Assembly: GCA_037176905.1 (NCBI GenBank)
Contig: JBBBWG010030964.1
Location: 14,562-35,816, forward strand
Direction of reading: 5' to 3'
Length of the DNA: 21,255 nt
DNA from: Azolla pinnata
Lineage: Eukaryota; Streptophyta; Polypodiopsida; Salviniales; Salviniaceae
Shown here: piece after piece, positions 1-10,020 of the stretch
Layout: each line of letters starts with the position of its first letter
Position numbering within the stretch: position 1 is the stretch's first letter
Position numbers and translations under genes: made by a program
Notes under the pieces: generated by a model
What the model was told of the DNA's origin: nothing
The model's database searches: none
What the model saw: only the letters and a program-made list of their open reading frames with translations

Positions 1-247
1 TCTTCATCTTCTGCATCTTCTGCATCTTCTTCTTCTTCTGCATCTTCTTCATCTTCTGCATCTTCTGCATCTTCTTCATCTTCATCATCATCTTCTTCTT
101 CTTCATCTTCTTCATCTTCTTCTGCATCTTCTTCATCTTCATCTTCTTCTTCATCTTCATCTTCTTCTTCTGCGTCTTCTTCATCTTCTTCATCATCTTC
201 TTCATCTTCTTCTTCTTCTGCATCTTCTTCATCTTCATCTTCTTCTG

Positions 248-290
<43 letters not shown>

Positions 291-404
291 TTCTTGTTCT
301 TCTGCATCTTCTTCTTCTTCTTCTTCTTCTGCTTCATCATCATCATCATCATCATCTTCTTCTTCTTCTTCTTCTTCTGCATCTTCTTCTCCATCTTCTT
401 CTCG
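1..404. repeat. Pure triplet tract built of TCT, TCA and GCA units
   Basis: The whole stretch divides into triplets starting at position 1, nearly all TCT, TCA or GCA. The few variants (GCG, TGT, GCT, CCA) keep the register. Runs of TCA at about 250-288 and 334-354 are uninterrupted. Read on the plus strand from position 1 it would give serine and alanine. On the minus strand one frame would give glutamate, aspartate and alanine. There is no ATG on the plus strand anywhere before 478, so the tract most likely lies in the 5' leader or promoter of the gene that follows. A coding role for a gene beyond the left edge cannot be excluded. Confidence 0.9.
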
Positions 405-477
405 CAATCACGAACTCAGAGAAGCAGAACAGCGCAGGGCTTTCTCCCCCTCCTTCACGGCTCTTGCCACACCATCC

Positions 478-3400
478 ATGGTCTTAGGCTTGGGATCTCG
501 GTCCAGGAAGGATCGGGCCTCCGCCATCGCTTCTCAGCTCGTCGACTTCCACATTCATCTCCACGAGATCAAGCCATGGCCGGCGCAAATCCCTCCCCTT
601 TCCTCGCCATTGTCTTCGCCTTCTTCTTCTTCCTCTTCCACCACCACTACCTCCTCCTCCAAAGCTCTGCCACAGCTTCCATCGCTCGTCTTGCGATGGA
701 ACAGGGGAGATAGTGCAGTGGGCCAGAGCAAGGTAATAAACCCTAACTTTCCTCAGAGCATCGATGGATCGGGGAAGATCTTGTTGGATGAATCGATCCG
801 GATCGCAACGGCTCCCGATCGGGCGATCGCCAAAAAGGCGAGGAAGATATTGCCCGATATCGAACTTCCATTGGTCTTCTCCCTCGTCGAAGCGGAGCCT
901 CTCAACTCGAGATCGAATCCAGGTAAGAGGAATTCCCTCATTTTAGCACAGACTAGCCTCAAAATGGAGTCTTTCCTGTCCATGGCCATGCCCCAAGCCT
1001 TCTCCATTTCTCTCCCTGTCTCCAAGAAGATGAACAAGATACTCGCTAGCGCTTCGATGAAGGAAGGTCCCAGAATCCATTTCACCATCGATCATTACAA
1101 GGAATCAGGACATGAGAAAGATGAATCAAAGACGATGAGCGGCTATAGCTCTAGTGCTGGTAATCTTTCAGAAGGATTCATTTCTGCGGCTGCTTCCTCA
1201 GCATCTGATGCTTCTTCTCTACCCCCACCCATTGACGATGACGATCAAAGAGACAGTGAGCCATCTCTACTGAGTGATGACGAAGAGGACGATCCAGGTT
1301 ATGATCGCCATCAAGAAGAAGAAGAAGCAGAAGAAAAAAGAGGAGCTCGAGGGCGAGAAAGCAAGAGAGTAAGAGAAGATTCGATGGAAGAGGAAGAGAT
1401 TGAAAGCTTCACCGATGATGAAGAAGATTCTCCTCCTGCTCCACCTCGTTTGCCCTCGTCTAGATCGGAGAGTGCACTAAAGGATGCTATTTCCAGTCGT
1501 CGTCCAAATGAACCTCCAGTTGCAGATCATAAACCCACAACTGTAGATTTAGAAGAGGTGAGTGTGCTCCTTTCAGCACTTCCAGTTTTGTTGCGGTTTT
1601 TTTTCCAAAATCTTAATCATGAGGGGCTAGATTTATGGAAGGGATCTCCATGTGAAGAGAGAACTAGCATTCATTTATTATTGAGGCTGTTTCTTTGGTG
1701 CTCAAAAATGGGAATTCAGAAGGTTGAACCCACCACATCCTGTAAATTTTTAGTAGACGGTAAGCACTGATTCATGCAGCTCAGTGTAAATCATTTGTTT
1801 GCCTCCATTGTGTATAATTTATGGGTGATGTGGATTTTTACAAGTAAATGTCAGCGTCAATTGATTGGTAATTCATCAAGCCTGTGATTGAGATTCTGAA
1901 GGTTGAACTGAGCAGATCTGAAAGATTCAATAGAGGTTAAGCAAATTATGATTCAGGCACTCATCCTAACTCATTCATTTGGTTCTGTTGTGCATAATTT
2001 ATGGGTGATGTGGGTTTTGACAAGTAAATGTCAGCATCAATCGACTGGTAATTCTCGAAGCTGTGCCCTTATGTCTTCTTAAAAATGAGAGATAGCTAGC
2101 CACATTGTAGGTATGGTAGAGGTAAGTATTATCTCTCTCTACTCTTTCATGTAGAGCACATATTCGTTTCCATTGCATATAAATGGTTGATCAGGTGTGC
2201 GTTTGGATGCATCTCCTCACCAAAAGATACAGATATATTCTTGGGATGGATGAGACAGATTCTTACAGGATACTTCACTTTCTCAAAATCAGTTTGGCAA
2301 TGCAAAGATGCTCATCCTGTAGATTTAGCAGATAGTAAGCAGTTCACTTACTTTCAATACTGATGGTAGAATAGTCGTTCATGGCATGAAACTGCCAAAC
2401 TGGAATATTCATTCAGTTCACCAATTTAACAATGTGGAAGATGCATGCCTTTTAAAGATCAATCTTGAAGCCACATTTGATTTGTTCTATCCATCTCAGT
2501 GTCGAATGAACAATCAATGTCCAATTATCACACTTTCTGCTACATCCATTCACGGAATCGAGTCATGCATTCGTTCTATCATTCATTTTATATTTCAAGA
2601 AAATTTTAGAAATCAATTTGTATAAGCCGGAGAAACATAGAAGAGGCTAGTGCTCTTCTTCAAACCGATTTGGGAAGAAACCAATTCCCCTGCTGGCCTA
2701 GATCATTCTATAGGGAGCACTTCAGTTTCATTAATCCGTTCCCCAATCAAAGTATCTACATTAGTGATGATATTTGAGGAGATTGGCGGACCAAGTCTAG
2801 ATTACCATTGTCATGTACTGCTACCCTGCCTACAAGAAGTGTTTTGTGCTTATATTCTACCCTTGAGATTGCTAGTATATTCCATAGGAAACATTATACT
2901 ACCAAGGGTCAATGTGCTTTTTTCGTAAGTGGGTGGATCTATCCACATAGTGAAAGCAATGCCAAAGAGCAGATGTCTGTGTCTAGACTGTAACATTGTG
3001 CAAAGAAGATGTCCGTGTCTAAACTATAGCTGTTATCCATAAGGGCCTCTGAGTTTTGATTGTCTTGTCTGTATCCTCTCTTTAAGCTCTCTTTTAATGT
3101 GCTTTTGCTATATTCTTGTTTGGAAGTGATAACTATTGTCATATCATTATTCTGATAATTCAGACCACTGGGTTTGATCTACTTTGTCACAGAAGCAACC
3201 AGCTAAAGCTGATGATTGGATGGCAAGAACTATTATTTCATCTCCGCTAGCCTCACCTGCAAGAGCTGCAGCGATTGCGGCTTCAACCGCTTACACTCCA
3301 AAACGCTCCTTTCTGGCAAGAAGGGTCAAAGATGATGCCAGTGATGGGGAGGATGATTTGCGCTTCAGTGTTGCAAGTAGATCTCCTTTGGCTCATGCAA

Positions 3401-6400
3401 GCAGGTGGCACATGGCACTTAAGTCTCCTCTTAATGGAAATAGAACCACTCGTGACATGGAAGAAATAACGATGAATGCTAATGCAATAGGGGATGGATC
3501 TAACATTGGCGAGACTGGTAATGCCAAAGGAAGCCCTGCTACAACTAATGGCAGAGAGCATAATGTGCCAACAATTTCCCATATACAAGGTAATCAAGTG
3601 GAAAGCAGGATCCAGTCAGGAAAATTTGCGAGCTTAATATCCCAAGCACAAAGTAACGACGTGGCTAGAGAGACGGCTGAATCTCCAAGTATCATTGGAA
3701 TGAAGCCGGGTACTTCACATTCAGTCAGCCAACTTAGTAATGAAAGCTTTACAAAAGTAAATTTTGAGCCTAAAATGGTTGTCAAACAGCATGCTGATGG
3801 GGGGAGATCATATGAAAATTTGGGAAAACTAAAGGTGGAGAGCCCAGATGAACAATTTAAATTGATGATTAAATCAGCTGATGATACACAAAAACAAAAA
3901 ATGCCAACTGAGTCAGAGATAAAAAATGTATTAAAGACATCCTTGATGGAGACGCATGCTGGAGAAAAGTCCCCAGTAAAGACATCCAGGAGTCCAGGGC
4001 CAGGAGAAGATAAGGTTTTCACATACAAACATGCTAACAAACAAGAAACAGTAAGAGTATCTAATAACTTGGATGATGAGCGACAAATGCAAGATGCCAA
4101 ACACAAGGTGATACTTGCCGAAACCAGGGTCCAGCAGCTAGAAAAGGAAGTGGAGAAATTGAGAGGAGAACTGAGGGATGTTGCGGCCATAGAAGCTTCC
4201 TTGTATTCAGCCACAGCAGAACATGGAAGCTCATCATTAAAACTTCATGCTCCTGCACGTAGGCTTGCAAGGATGTATTCGTATGCATGTAGGCATGGGA
4301 CTGAGGAGACAATGGCACGAAGTGCAAGGAATACTATGGCAGGGCTTGTTCTAGTTGCCAGAACATGTGGTAATGATGTTCCAAGGTCTGAAATGTGCTT
4401 GTATCAGGCGTAAAAAAAATATTGGCAGCTGTTTTTTTCTTTTAATATGAGTCTGTCATTACAGGTTGACTTTTTGGTGGTCTAACATTATTGTACTGCG
4501 GGAAATCATCTCTAGTAACATTGATTCTTTGCTACAATCTTCAATAACATTTACAGAAATTAATTCTGAAACTTCACCAAACGACCTAAAGCTCCATCGA
4601 GAAAACTCTTTCCTCGGGGATTGGAGAGATCCCCACACATTTCTTGCTGCTTTAGAACAGCTTGAGGGATGGGTCTACTCTAAAGTGGTGGAGTCAATAT
4701 GGTGGCAGGTTTATGACTTAAGCTCTACTAATTATTTTATGTAAGATGAAAGTTGAATACATAAATGTGCTTTTATCTTTTTTCAAAAATGAAATATATG
4801 ATCGACATCCAAGAGTATCTAACAAAGAAAGTTCTGAATACCCAACTCATGTTGTGTCTTCATGTTGAAATTGAATGTTGATAGTAACAAGTTCTGAAAG
4901 TTTCAATCATATAATACTGTCATAGCGGTTAGTAAATCAGTTCATCTAAAGTACTTGTCCTCAATAATGCATGGTATATACAGATTGACAGGATTTGGCA
5001 TTGTTCAGTAACGTATTGATTAAAGCCTATCCCCAAATCATTCAATCTATTGCTCCAACGGAACTCCATCTTATGGACTTCTATGCTATTATATTACCTT
5101 TTGTAGAAACTCTTTAGGGTATATATCATTTATTGTCATTAAGTGTGGATTGCTTGCAGGTTTTGATACCAAAGATGCAGCCACCAATGGATGATGCATC
5201 ATCTGATATTGAGCAAGATGATGCATTTGAAAAAGTGAAGGATGTTAGCAAACGGGAAAAGTCTGTTAATCCCGACCTGGAAGATATCAAACAAGGAAGC
5301 ATTTCAGTGGAGATATGGAAAAAAGCATTCCTCGATGCTTATGAAAGACTATGTCCAGTTCGGAGGCTTGGTGTAGAGTGTGGATGTTTACCGATGCTCA
5401 ATAAAATGGTATACCGTATCCCAGAGCTACATTCTGATTCGTGTTCACATGAGTACACAGTTAGAATTGAATTGCATGTGCACGCATAGTGCAAATCTTT
5501 TATCATAGAACATATTTAGGTCTAGCATGATATTAACTATCTTTTTCTTAAAACTATAAGCGTCTGTCCATTTTAGTTTTCGAAATCTGAGTAAGTCCAC
5601 CTCTCATACATGCAAACTACTGTGGAATCTCTTTGGTAGCATCCAAAAAATTGGCTATACCACCCTCTCTTTTTCTGATTTCTTCTCCTTCTAAATATGG
5701 TAGAGGATTTTCCGTAGTGAGAAAGGATATTTTGGCAAGGATTTTCGGATTGAAACCTCATGATTGTTAAAAACGAGTTCTTATAAGGAAATCTAGAGCA
5801 TGATTGATGGATGTACACCATAATATGTTTGTTGATTTTGCTGCTGAAACATGAACACGACATCACATTTTGTGCACTTAGATCTTTGTTGAATAGGAAG
5901 GTGTATGGCGTGTAGTTCCAGGTTAATATGATGAGTTGTCTTCCTGTGAGCATTGTAGATCTCTATGAAACAAGAGCATTTTGGGGTCAGCAGGAAGATT
6001 ATTCTTCTCCTTGAAGAAGAGGGTAGTGAAGATATATCTGTTTTAATGGTTCTTTGAGGCAATGTATAGATACAAGAATTTGTGTGCGACTTTGCCTTGT
6101 AGATGCTGAAGTTTTTGTTCTTCAAATTTTAAATTCAAGGTCCTCGAAGCATGTATTGTGAGGTTGGATGTTGCCATGTTCAATGCCATCATCCGCGATG
6201 ATGACATCCCGGCCGATCCGATTTCTGATCCAATTACAGATCCCTGTGTCCTCCCAATCCAAACTGACAGCCTGAGCTTTGGCCTTGGAGCACAATTAAA
6301 AAATGCGGTAAGATTTAACTCACCTAGTTTGTTGCTTTGTTGCTCGATTCATTTCCTTTCTTGTGATTTTCCAGGTGTCCAATTTATCATCATGGCTCTC

Positions 6401-7914
6401 AAATCTAATCAACAGAGATGCAAACAATAGTATGCCTGATGAGGAATCAGAGGAACCAGAGAGGAGATTTGTAATGTTCCCTTTGTTGAAAGCAATGGGA
6501 GGCTTGTTGATGATTCCTAAAAACATGCTTATAGACAGGTCTCTTAGAAAAGAGGTGCTTGTCATTGCTTCAAGATAAATGCTTTCATGGGGTGAAGATG
6601 TTGTACACAAATGTTTATAATTCTCTCTTATGTTTTGCTGTATACAGGTCTGTTCAACATTAACCTTAACTTTCATTGGAAGAATTCTCTCCAAGTACCA
6701 GCCAGATGAGTTCTCTCCAGATCCTGTCTCATCAGAACTGCTCGATGCCATAAATGCCGAAGTAAAAAAATTTCTTCCTTAACCTTTTCCCCCCCTATTT
6801 CCATGCCAAATGGTTTGTGTTAACAATATGAGTGTGGAGATGTGTCGGAAAAGAGTCTCTTAATCTTTGATATAGGATATTTCTTTACTCTTTTGATCTT
6901 TTTGTCATCTCAGTTTCTATGCTTTAAAGCTAAACAACTACAAACCGTAAATCCTAAGAAAGTGTCATGCTCTGAAATGTGAAGTCTGGTGGATGGCCTT
7001 GCCACCTGTTTTGATCGCAGAGAATAACGAGTAATCAGGAGGGTCATTTGATGCAAGCCAGTAAGGAGTGAACTGCGTAGCTAAGTATGATTGTAATGGG
7101 GTACACAAATTGTTGCAACAAGACGACAAAGAGAACTAAAGATGTATCTAAATAAATGCAGGTGGTTTACGATGAAACAGTGTATATAATGGAGCTAACT
7201 ACACTGTACTGAGCCCTTGAGCATTGGAAACCCCTAAACTGAAAATTTCCATGGAATGGTTGATTTTGGGCAAGGTCCTGTTAGAATTGCAGCAAAAACC
7301 CCTAAATGCAGGTGGTCTACTATGAAACGGTGTATATAATTGAACTAACTACACTGTGCCTCAGCCCTTAAGTTAAGCATTGGAAACCCCTAGACTGCAA
7401 ATTTCCATGAAACGGTTGATATGTTGATTTTGGGGTCCAGCGTTGTTAGAATTGCGGCAAAAACGTATTCCACGGAGCTGGGAATACACAGTCTAATATG
7501 CCATGCAGCTATGGTTTTTTGAGTGTGTAGAAAAGAGCTGATCGATTTCCTTGCTGCGCATTGTTGAGAATGCAGATTGCAGCTGATAAAGACGACGGAA
7601 CGGCGTCGCTGCAGATCGCGGTCTCGCCGCCGATAGCATATTCGCGGCCTCGAGCAAGCATGGTGAAGCCGTGGATCGGAGGTCAGGATGCCATGGGTCT
7701 GCTGTTGGGTCGGAGCAACTCGGTGTTGAGGAAGGGCCACACGAGCGATGATGAGATCGACGAGCTCGAATCGCCAATCTCATGGCTGCTGGAGAACACA
7801 GCTCTCCAGAACAGCAATCTGCGCATCAATGGCTCGAGGCATGCTGATGCCGTGAAAGATCCAGGTATGTGCTCTCGATTTCAGTTACTCCGTGAAGTTT
7901 GGAGCAGCAATTAG
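478..7914 (+). CDS. NT-C2 (EEIG1/EHBP1 N-terminal-like) domain protein with gar2-like conserved C-terminal region, eight exons
   Basis: Eight exons join in frame: 478-1557, 3193-4385, 4465-4708, 5160-5408, 6140-6307, 6375-6554, 6648-6761 and 7576-7914, giving about 1188 residues. Every intron is GT-AG. The first ATG on the plus strand in the window is the start, and the protein opens MVLGLGSRSRK, as plant NT-C2 proteins do. Residues 1 to about 205 are the NT-C2 domain (EIKPWP, VLRWNRGD, GKILLDESIRI), interrupted by a Ser/Thr-rich insertion at about 40-65. Residues 240-320 are strongly acidic. Residues 361-650 look disordered. A short coiled coil at about 654-690 carries QQLEKEVEKLRGELRD. From about 690 follows the conserved plant region: HAPARRLARMY, GNDVPRLTFWWSN, ESIWWQ, ERLCPVRR, VRLDVAMFNAI and FSPDPVSSELL. 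Exon 8 has NSVLRKGHTSDDEIDELESP and ends in LLREVW, both family marks as I remember them. The function is not established. NT-C2 domains are thought to act in membrane or cytoskeletal contacts, and the gar2-like name reflects only the acidic, Ser-rich composition. Confidence 0.85.
1558..3192 (+). other. Intron 1 of the NT-C2 gene (1635 bp)
   Basis: The donor is GAG|gtgagt and the acceptor TCACAG, both in phase 0. Short open frames inside it show no family similarity and are rejected as genes. It contains the tandem duplication listed separately and a small one near 2966 and 3004, where a stretch around GATGTCTGTGTCTAGAC recurs in altered form. No transposon end or RNA gene is visible. Confidence 0.8.
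1714..2070 (+). repeat. Imperfect tandem duplication, unit about 180 bp, in intron 1
   Basis: The unit beginning at 1714 (ATTCAGAAGGTTGAAC) starts again at 1893 (ATTCTGAAGGTTGAAC). The best-preserved part covers about 1800-1875 and 1982-2055. There ATAATTTATGGGTGATGTGG and then AAGTAAATGTCAGC recur with few changes. The copies differ by scattered substitutions and small indels, so the duplication is not recent. The first copy lies wholly inside the intron. Confidence 0.8.
4709..5159 (+). other. Intron 3 of the NT-C2 gene (451 bp)
   Basis: The donor follows GGCAG at 4708 and the acceptor is TTGCAG at 5159, phase 0. It is AT-rich. I see no repeat, RNA gene or open frame of note in it. Confidence 0.8.
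5409..6139 (+). other. Intron 4 of the NT-C2 gene (731 bp)
   Basis: The donor is AAAATG|gtatac and the acceptor ends TTCAAG, which is less usual than CAG. The join is phase 0 and gives LNKM followed by VLEACIVRLDV, as the family requires. Two minus-strand open frames inside it are low-complexity and match nothing recognisable. Confidence 0.75.
6762..7575 (+). other. Intron 7 of the NT-C2 gene (814 bp)
   Basis: The donor follows GCCGAA at 6761. The acceptor AATGCAG at 7575 gives a phase-0 join. A second AG seven bases on (7582) would break the frame. The 3' half is occupied by the 150-bp duplication listed separately. Confidence 0.8.
7154..7464 (+). repeat. Imperfect tandem duplication, unit about 150-160 bp, in intron 7
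   Basis: Copy 1 spans about 7154-7303 and copy 2 about 7304-7464. Both begin AAATGCAGGTGGT and end AGAATTGC(A/G)GCAAAAAC. Shared landmarks inside are GTGTATATAAT, AACTACACTGT, GCATTGGAAACCCCTA and TTTCCATG. Copy 2 carries two small insertions. Confidence 0.9.
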
Positions 7915-7921
7915 ACATGCC

Positions 7922-7961
7922 CATCATCATCATCATCATCATCATCAAGCATCAATCATCA

Positions 7962-7993
<32 letters not shown>

Positions 7994-8056
7994 TTATATA
8001 TGTAATACATATATATATGCATATAATACATAAATCTCTTCCTTCCTTCCTTCTGC
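7922..8056. repeat. Cluster of microsatellites after the NT-C2 stop codon
   Basis: A CAT run at about 7922-7947 is followed by a TATC run at about 7962-7996, an AT/ATAC-rich stretch, and a short CTTC/CTTCC run ending at 8053. These probably lie in the 3' untranslated region of the NT-C2 gene. Confidence 0.85.
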
Positions 8057-8058
8057 CA

Positions 8059-8470
8059 ATTCTTTTTGTATACCTCTTGATCTAATCCATGGCAAGTCCG
8101 ATTTTGTACAGCGCTCCGATTCTTTCTTCCAAAATTGTGAAGTAATAAAACAAAAGAGAGGTTTTCTGCATTACATGGAATCAATTGCACTTGTGAATTA
8201 ATCCCGCAGTATTTGTAGCAGTAGTAGGAAGGCATCGTTCCTTTGTTGCTGCTCCTCAAAACTCTCTGCTATTCTTTTTGTATACCTCTTGATCTAGTTC
8301 ATGGCGAATCCAAATTTGTACAGCCGCGCTGATTCTTTCTTCCAAAATTTGTGAAATAAAAAACAAAAGAGAGAAGATTGTTTGCATTACATGGAATAAT
8401 CGCATTCGTGAATCAATCCCGTAGTAGTTGTAGTAGGAAGGCATTGTTTCTTTGTTGATGCTTCACAAAA
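8059..8470. repeat. Imperfect tandem duplication, unit about 200-212 bp, downstream of the NT-C2 gene
   Basis: Copy 1 is 8059-8261 and copy 2 is 8271-8470. Both begin ATTCTTTTTGTATACCTCTT and share TTCTTTCTTCCAAAAT, GCATTACATGGAAT and GTAGTAGGAAGGCAT. Each copy holds an AATAAA on the plus strand (8144-8149 and 8355-8360), so the polyadenylation signal of the gene may itself be duplicated. That use is inference. Confidence 0.9.
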
Positions 8471-8474
8471 AAGC

Positions 8475-8740
8475 CATGGCTGGCTACAAAACCTAAAACC
8501 TTGAACCCTAAAACGCCGAATCCTACACCCTAGAACACTAGAAAAGGCATAGAACCTTGGGCCTTTAAACCTAACCCTAAATCCCTAAACCTGTAATCCC
8601 TTTAGAAATGCACAAAATTTACTGATTCCTAATATGCTGAAACCCCAAATCTAAAATCCACCTGAAAACTAAAAAGCTTCAATCTAAACAACACTAAAAT
8701 TGCTGCTCTAAACTAAACCCTTCAGCCCTAAACCCAATAA
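8475..8740. repeat. Degenerate telomere-like (CCCTAAA-type) stretch
   Basis: Words related to the plant telomere unit recur through this block, for example AACCCTAAA, ACCTAAAACC, TAACCCTAAATCCCTAAACC and GCCCTAAACCC. Spacing is irregular and intact heptamers are few. It looks like an old interstitial telomere-like sequence, or simple AT/C-rich drift from one, rather than a chromosome end, because genes continue on both sides. Confidence 0.6.
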
Positions 8741-9156
8741 TCGTAACTCGACACTCTTTCTTGTCAATTGTGTTGGGTGTTTGGATTGATCGAAAGATTA
8801 TGAAAGGTTCATCGTTGCTAGGGCTGTGGAACAACCGCCATCGGTTGTTTTCACATGTGGCTTTTTTTTAGTGATAATCTGAGAGATCTCGATCCTCTTC
8901 GGATTGAACTCTAGAGATACCTCTTAGTCTATATACTGGATAGACATAATGGGACATAGATGGGGTTCTCAGATCTGGCTCTTGCATGGCCCATGTGATG
9001 TGCTATTGGATAGTGTCAGCTAGCATCGAGAGTGACATACCATCCATATTGTGGCAAAGTCAGTTGCGATGGGTCCAGCTCGCCATCGTCGAGACCTGGC
9101 GGTTTTTGTCTCCATGCTCTGTGACAGAAACCAATCCGTGGGGACAGAAAGCGGCG
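8741..9156. other. Intergenic DNA with no recognised feature
   Basis: No spliced gene, RNA gene or transposon terminus could be recognised here. One plus-strand open frame begins near 8986 but has no recognisable domain and runs into the repeat that follows. Confidence 0.5.
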
Positions 9157-9503
9157 TTCGAGCCTCTGATCAGAAATGCCCAGAGTAGGATTATCCATTC
9201 AGGCGAATCTGGAAAGATGAAATTCCGACCAATCAATCAATCAATCAATCAATCGAGCTTTTGCCTAGACAAGCTAGACTCAAGTGGGTTAGAGTAGTTT
9301 GGTGTGGCTCAAGCTCAAGTTTGTAACAAACGTGTTTGGTTGCGTCTAGTTTGAGCTTGACCAGAAATGCACAAGATCAGGATTATCCTTGTTCGAGCCT
9401 GGCCAGAAATGCACGAGATCAGGATTATCCTTGTTCGAGCTTGACCAGAAATGCCCAGAGCATGATTATCCATTCTAGGCGAATCTAAGAAGACGAATTC
9501 AGC
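9157..9503. repeat. 42-bp tandem repeat with a dispersed diverged copy
   Basis: Three contiguous copies begin at about 9350, 9392 and 9434. Each carries GAGC(T/C)TG(A/G)CCAGAAATGC and then GATTATCC, at a 42-bp period. A further copy starts at 9157 (TTCGAGCCTCTGATCAGAAAT). The first and last copies also share their downstream flank (GGCGAATCT and beyond). This suggests that a longer block was duplicated and the 42-bp unit then amplified. An AATC run lies between them at about 9233-9255. Confidence 0.85.
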
Positions 9504-10020
9504 CTTGTGTGTTTGATCGATTAAATGCTTCTGTTTAGATTGACTCATCAAGCCAGGCTTTAGCAGTTCGGTGTCGTTCGAGCTCATTTCTAGGTTGTCT
9601 AGTATGGCTTGAGCCCATAACTTTAGCCAGCGTCTGCAACGGTTTTCAGATGCAAGCGATTGCATACAGACAGAGATCAACGGTTTAAAAGCCTTGACAG
9701 GTCCTTGTCTTGAGGCGAGTTTTACGCTACATGGTCATGCAAGGAGCTGTTAGATTATGGGCGATTCATAAGGAGTATCGGGGCCACATTTGGGAACGTG
9801 GGGTGGTGATTTTTTAGTCACTGCCAGAAAGACAGACAGACAGACAGACAAACTCCGATGTCCCTCTAGAATAAAAGTAATCGAGGAAAAGCCGGATTTG
9901 ATTCGTCTTGTTACTATTATTATTATTTTTTCTAGCTGATTTCCTCACATGTCTGGAAGTGGTTATGGTGGATGGGCACCATCGGTTCGTGCCCAAGGTC
10001 TTTGGAAACATAGACTCAAG
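9504..10020. other. Intergenic DNA with a short GACA run
   Basis: A GACA run occupies about 9831-9851. Stretches rich in GCTTGAG/CTCAAGC words continue from the preceding repeat to about 9615. No gene or RNA is visible. Confidence 0.6.

Noticed and set aside
294-713. Open frame with Phe/Ile-rich start overlapping the NT-C2 exon 1
   Set aside because: It is the off-frame reading of the TTC/ATC tract. The frame beginning at 478 carries the conserved NT-C2 motifs.
922-951. Possible intron in NT-C2 exon 1 (GGTAAGAGG to TTTAGCACAG)
   Set aside because: At under 30 bases it is too short to splice, and reading through keeps the NT-C2 pattern.
753-1088. Minus-strand open frame inside NT-C2 exon 1
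   Set aside because: It is antisense to conserved coding sequence, with no recognisable domain.
2200-2300. Transposon-like sequence in NT-C2 intron 1 (GTGCGTTTGGATGCATCTCC)
   Set aside because: No matching terminal inverted repeat or target duplication was found nearby by eye.
3594-4214. 206-codon minus-strand open frame inside NT-C2 exon 2
   Set aside because: It is Ser/Leu/Cys-rich antisense shadow of a disordered coding region whose plus-strand frame continues into conserved motifs.
7865-7884. Possible 20-base intron in the last NT-C2 exon
   Set aside because: It is too short for splicing, and the direct reading gives the expected LLREVW end.
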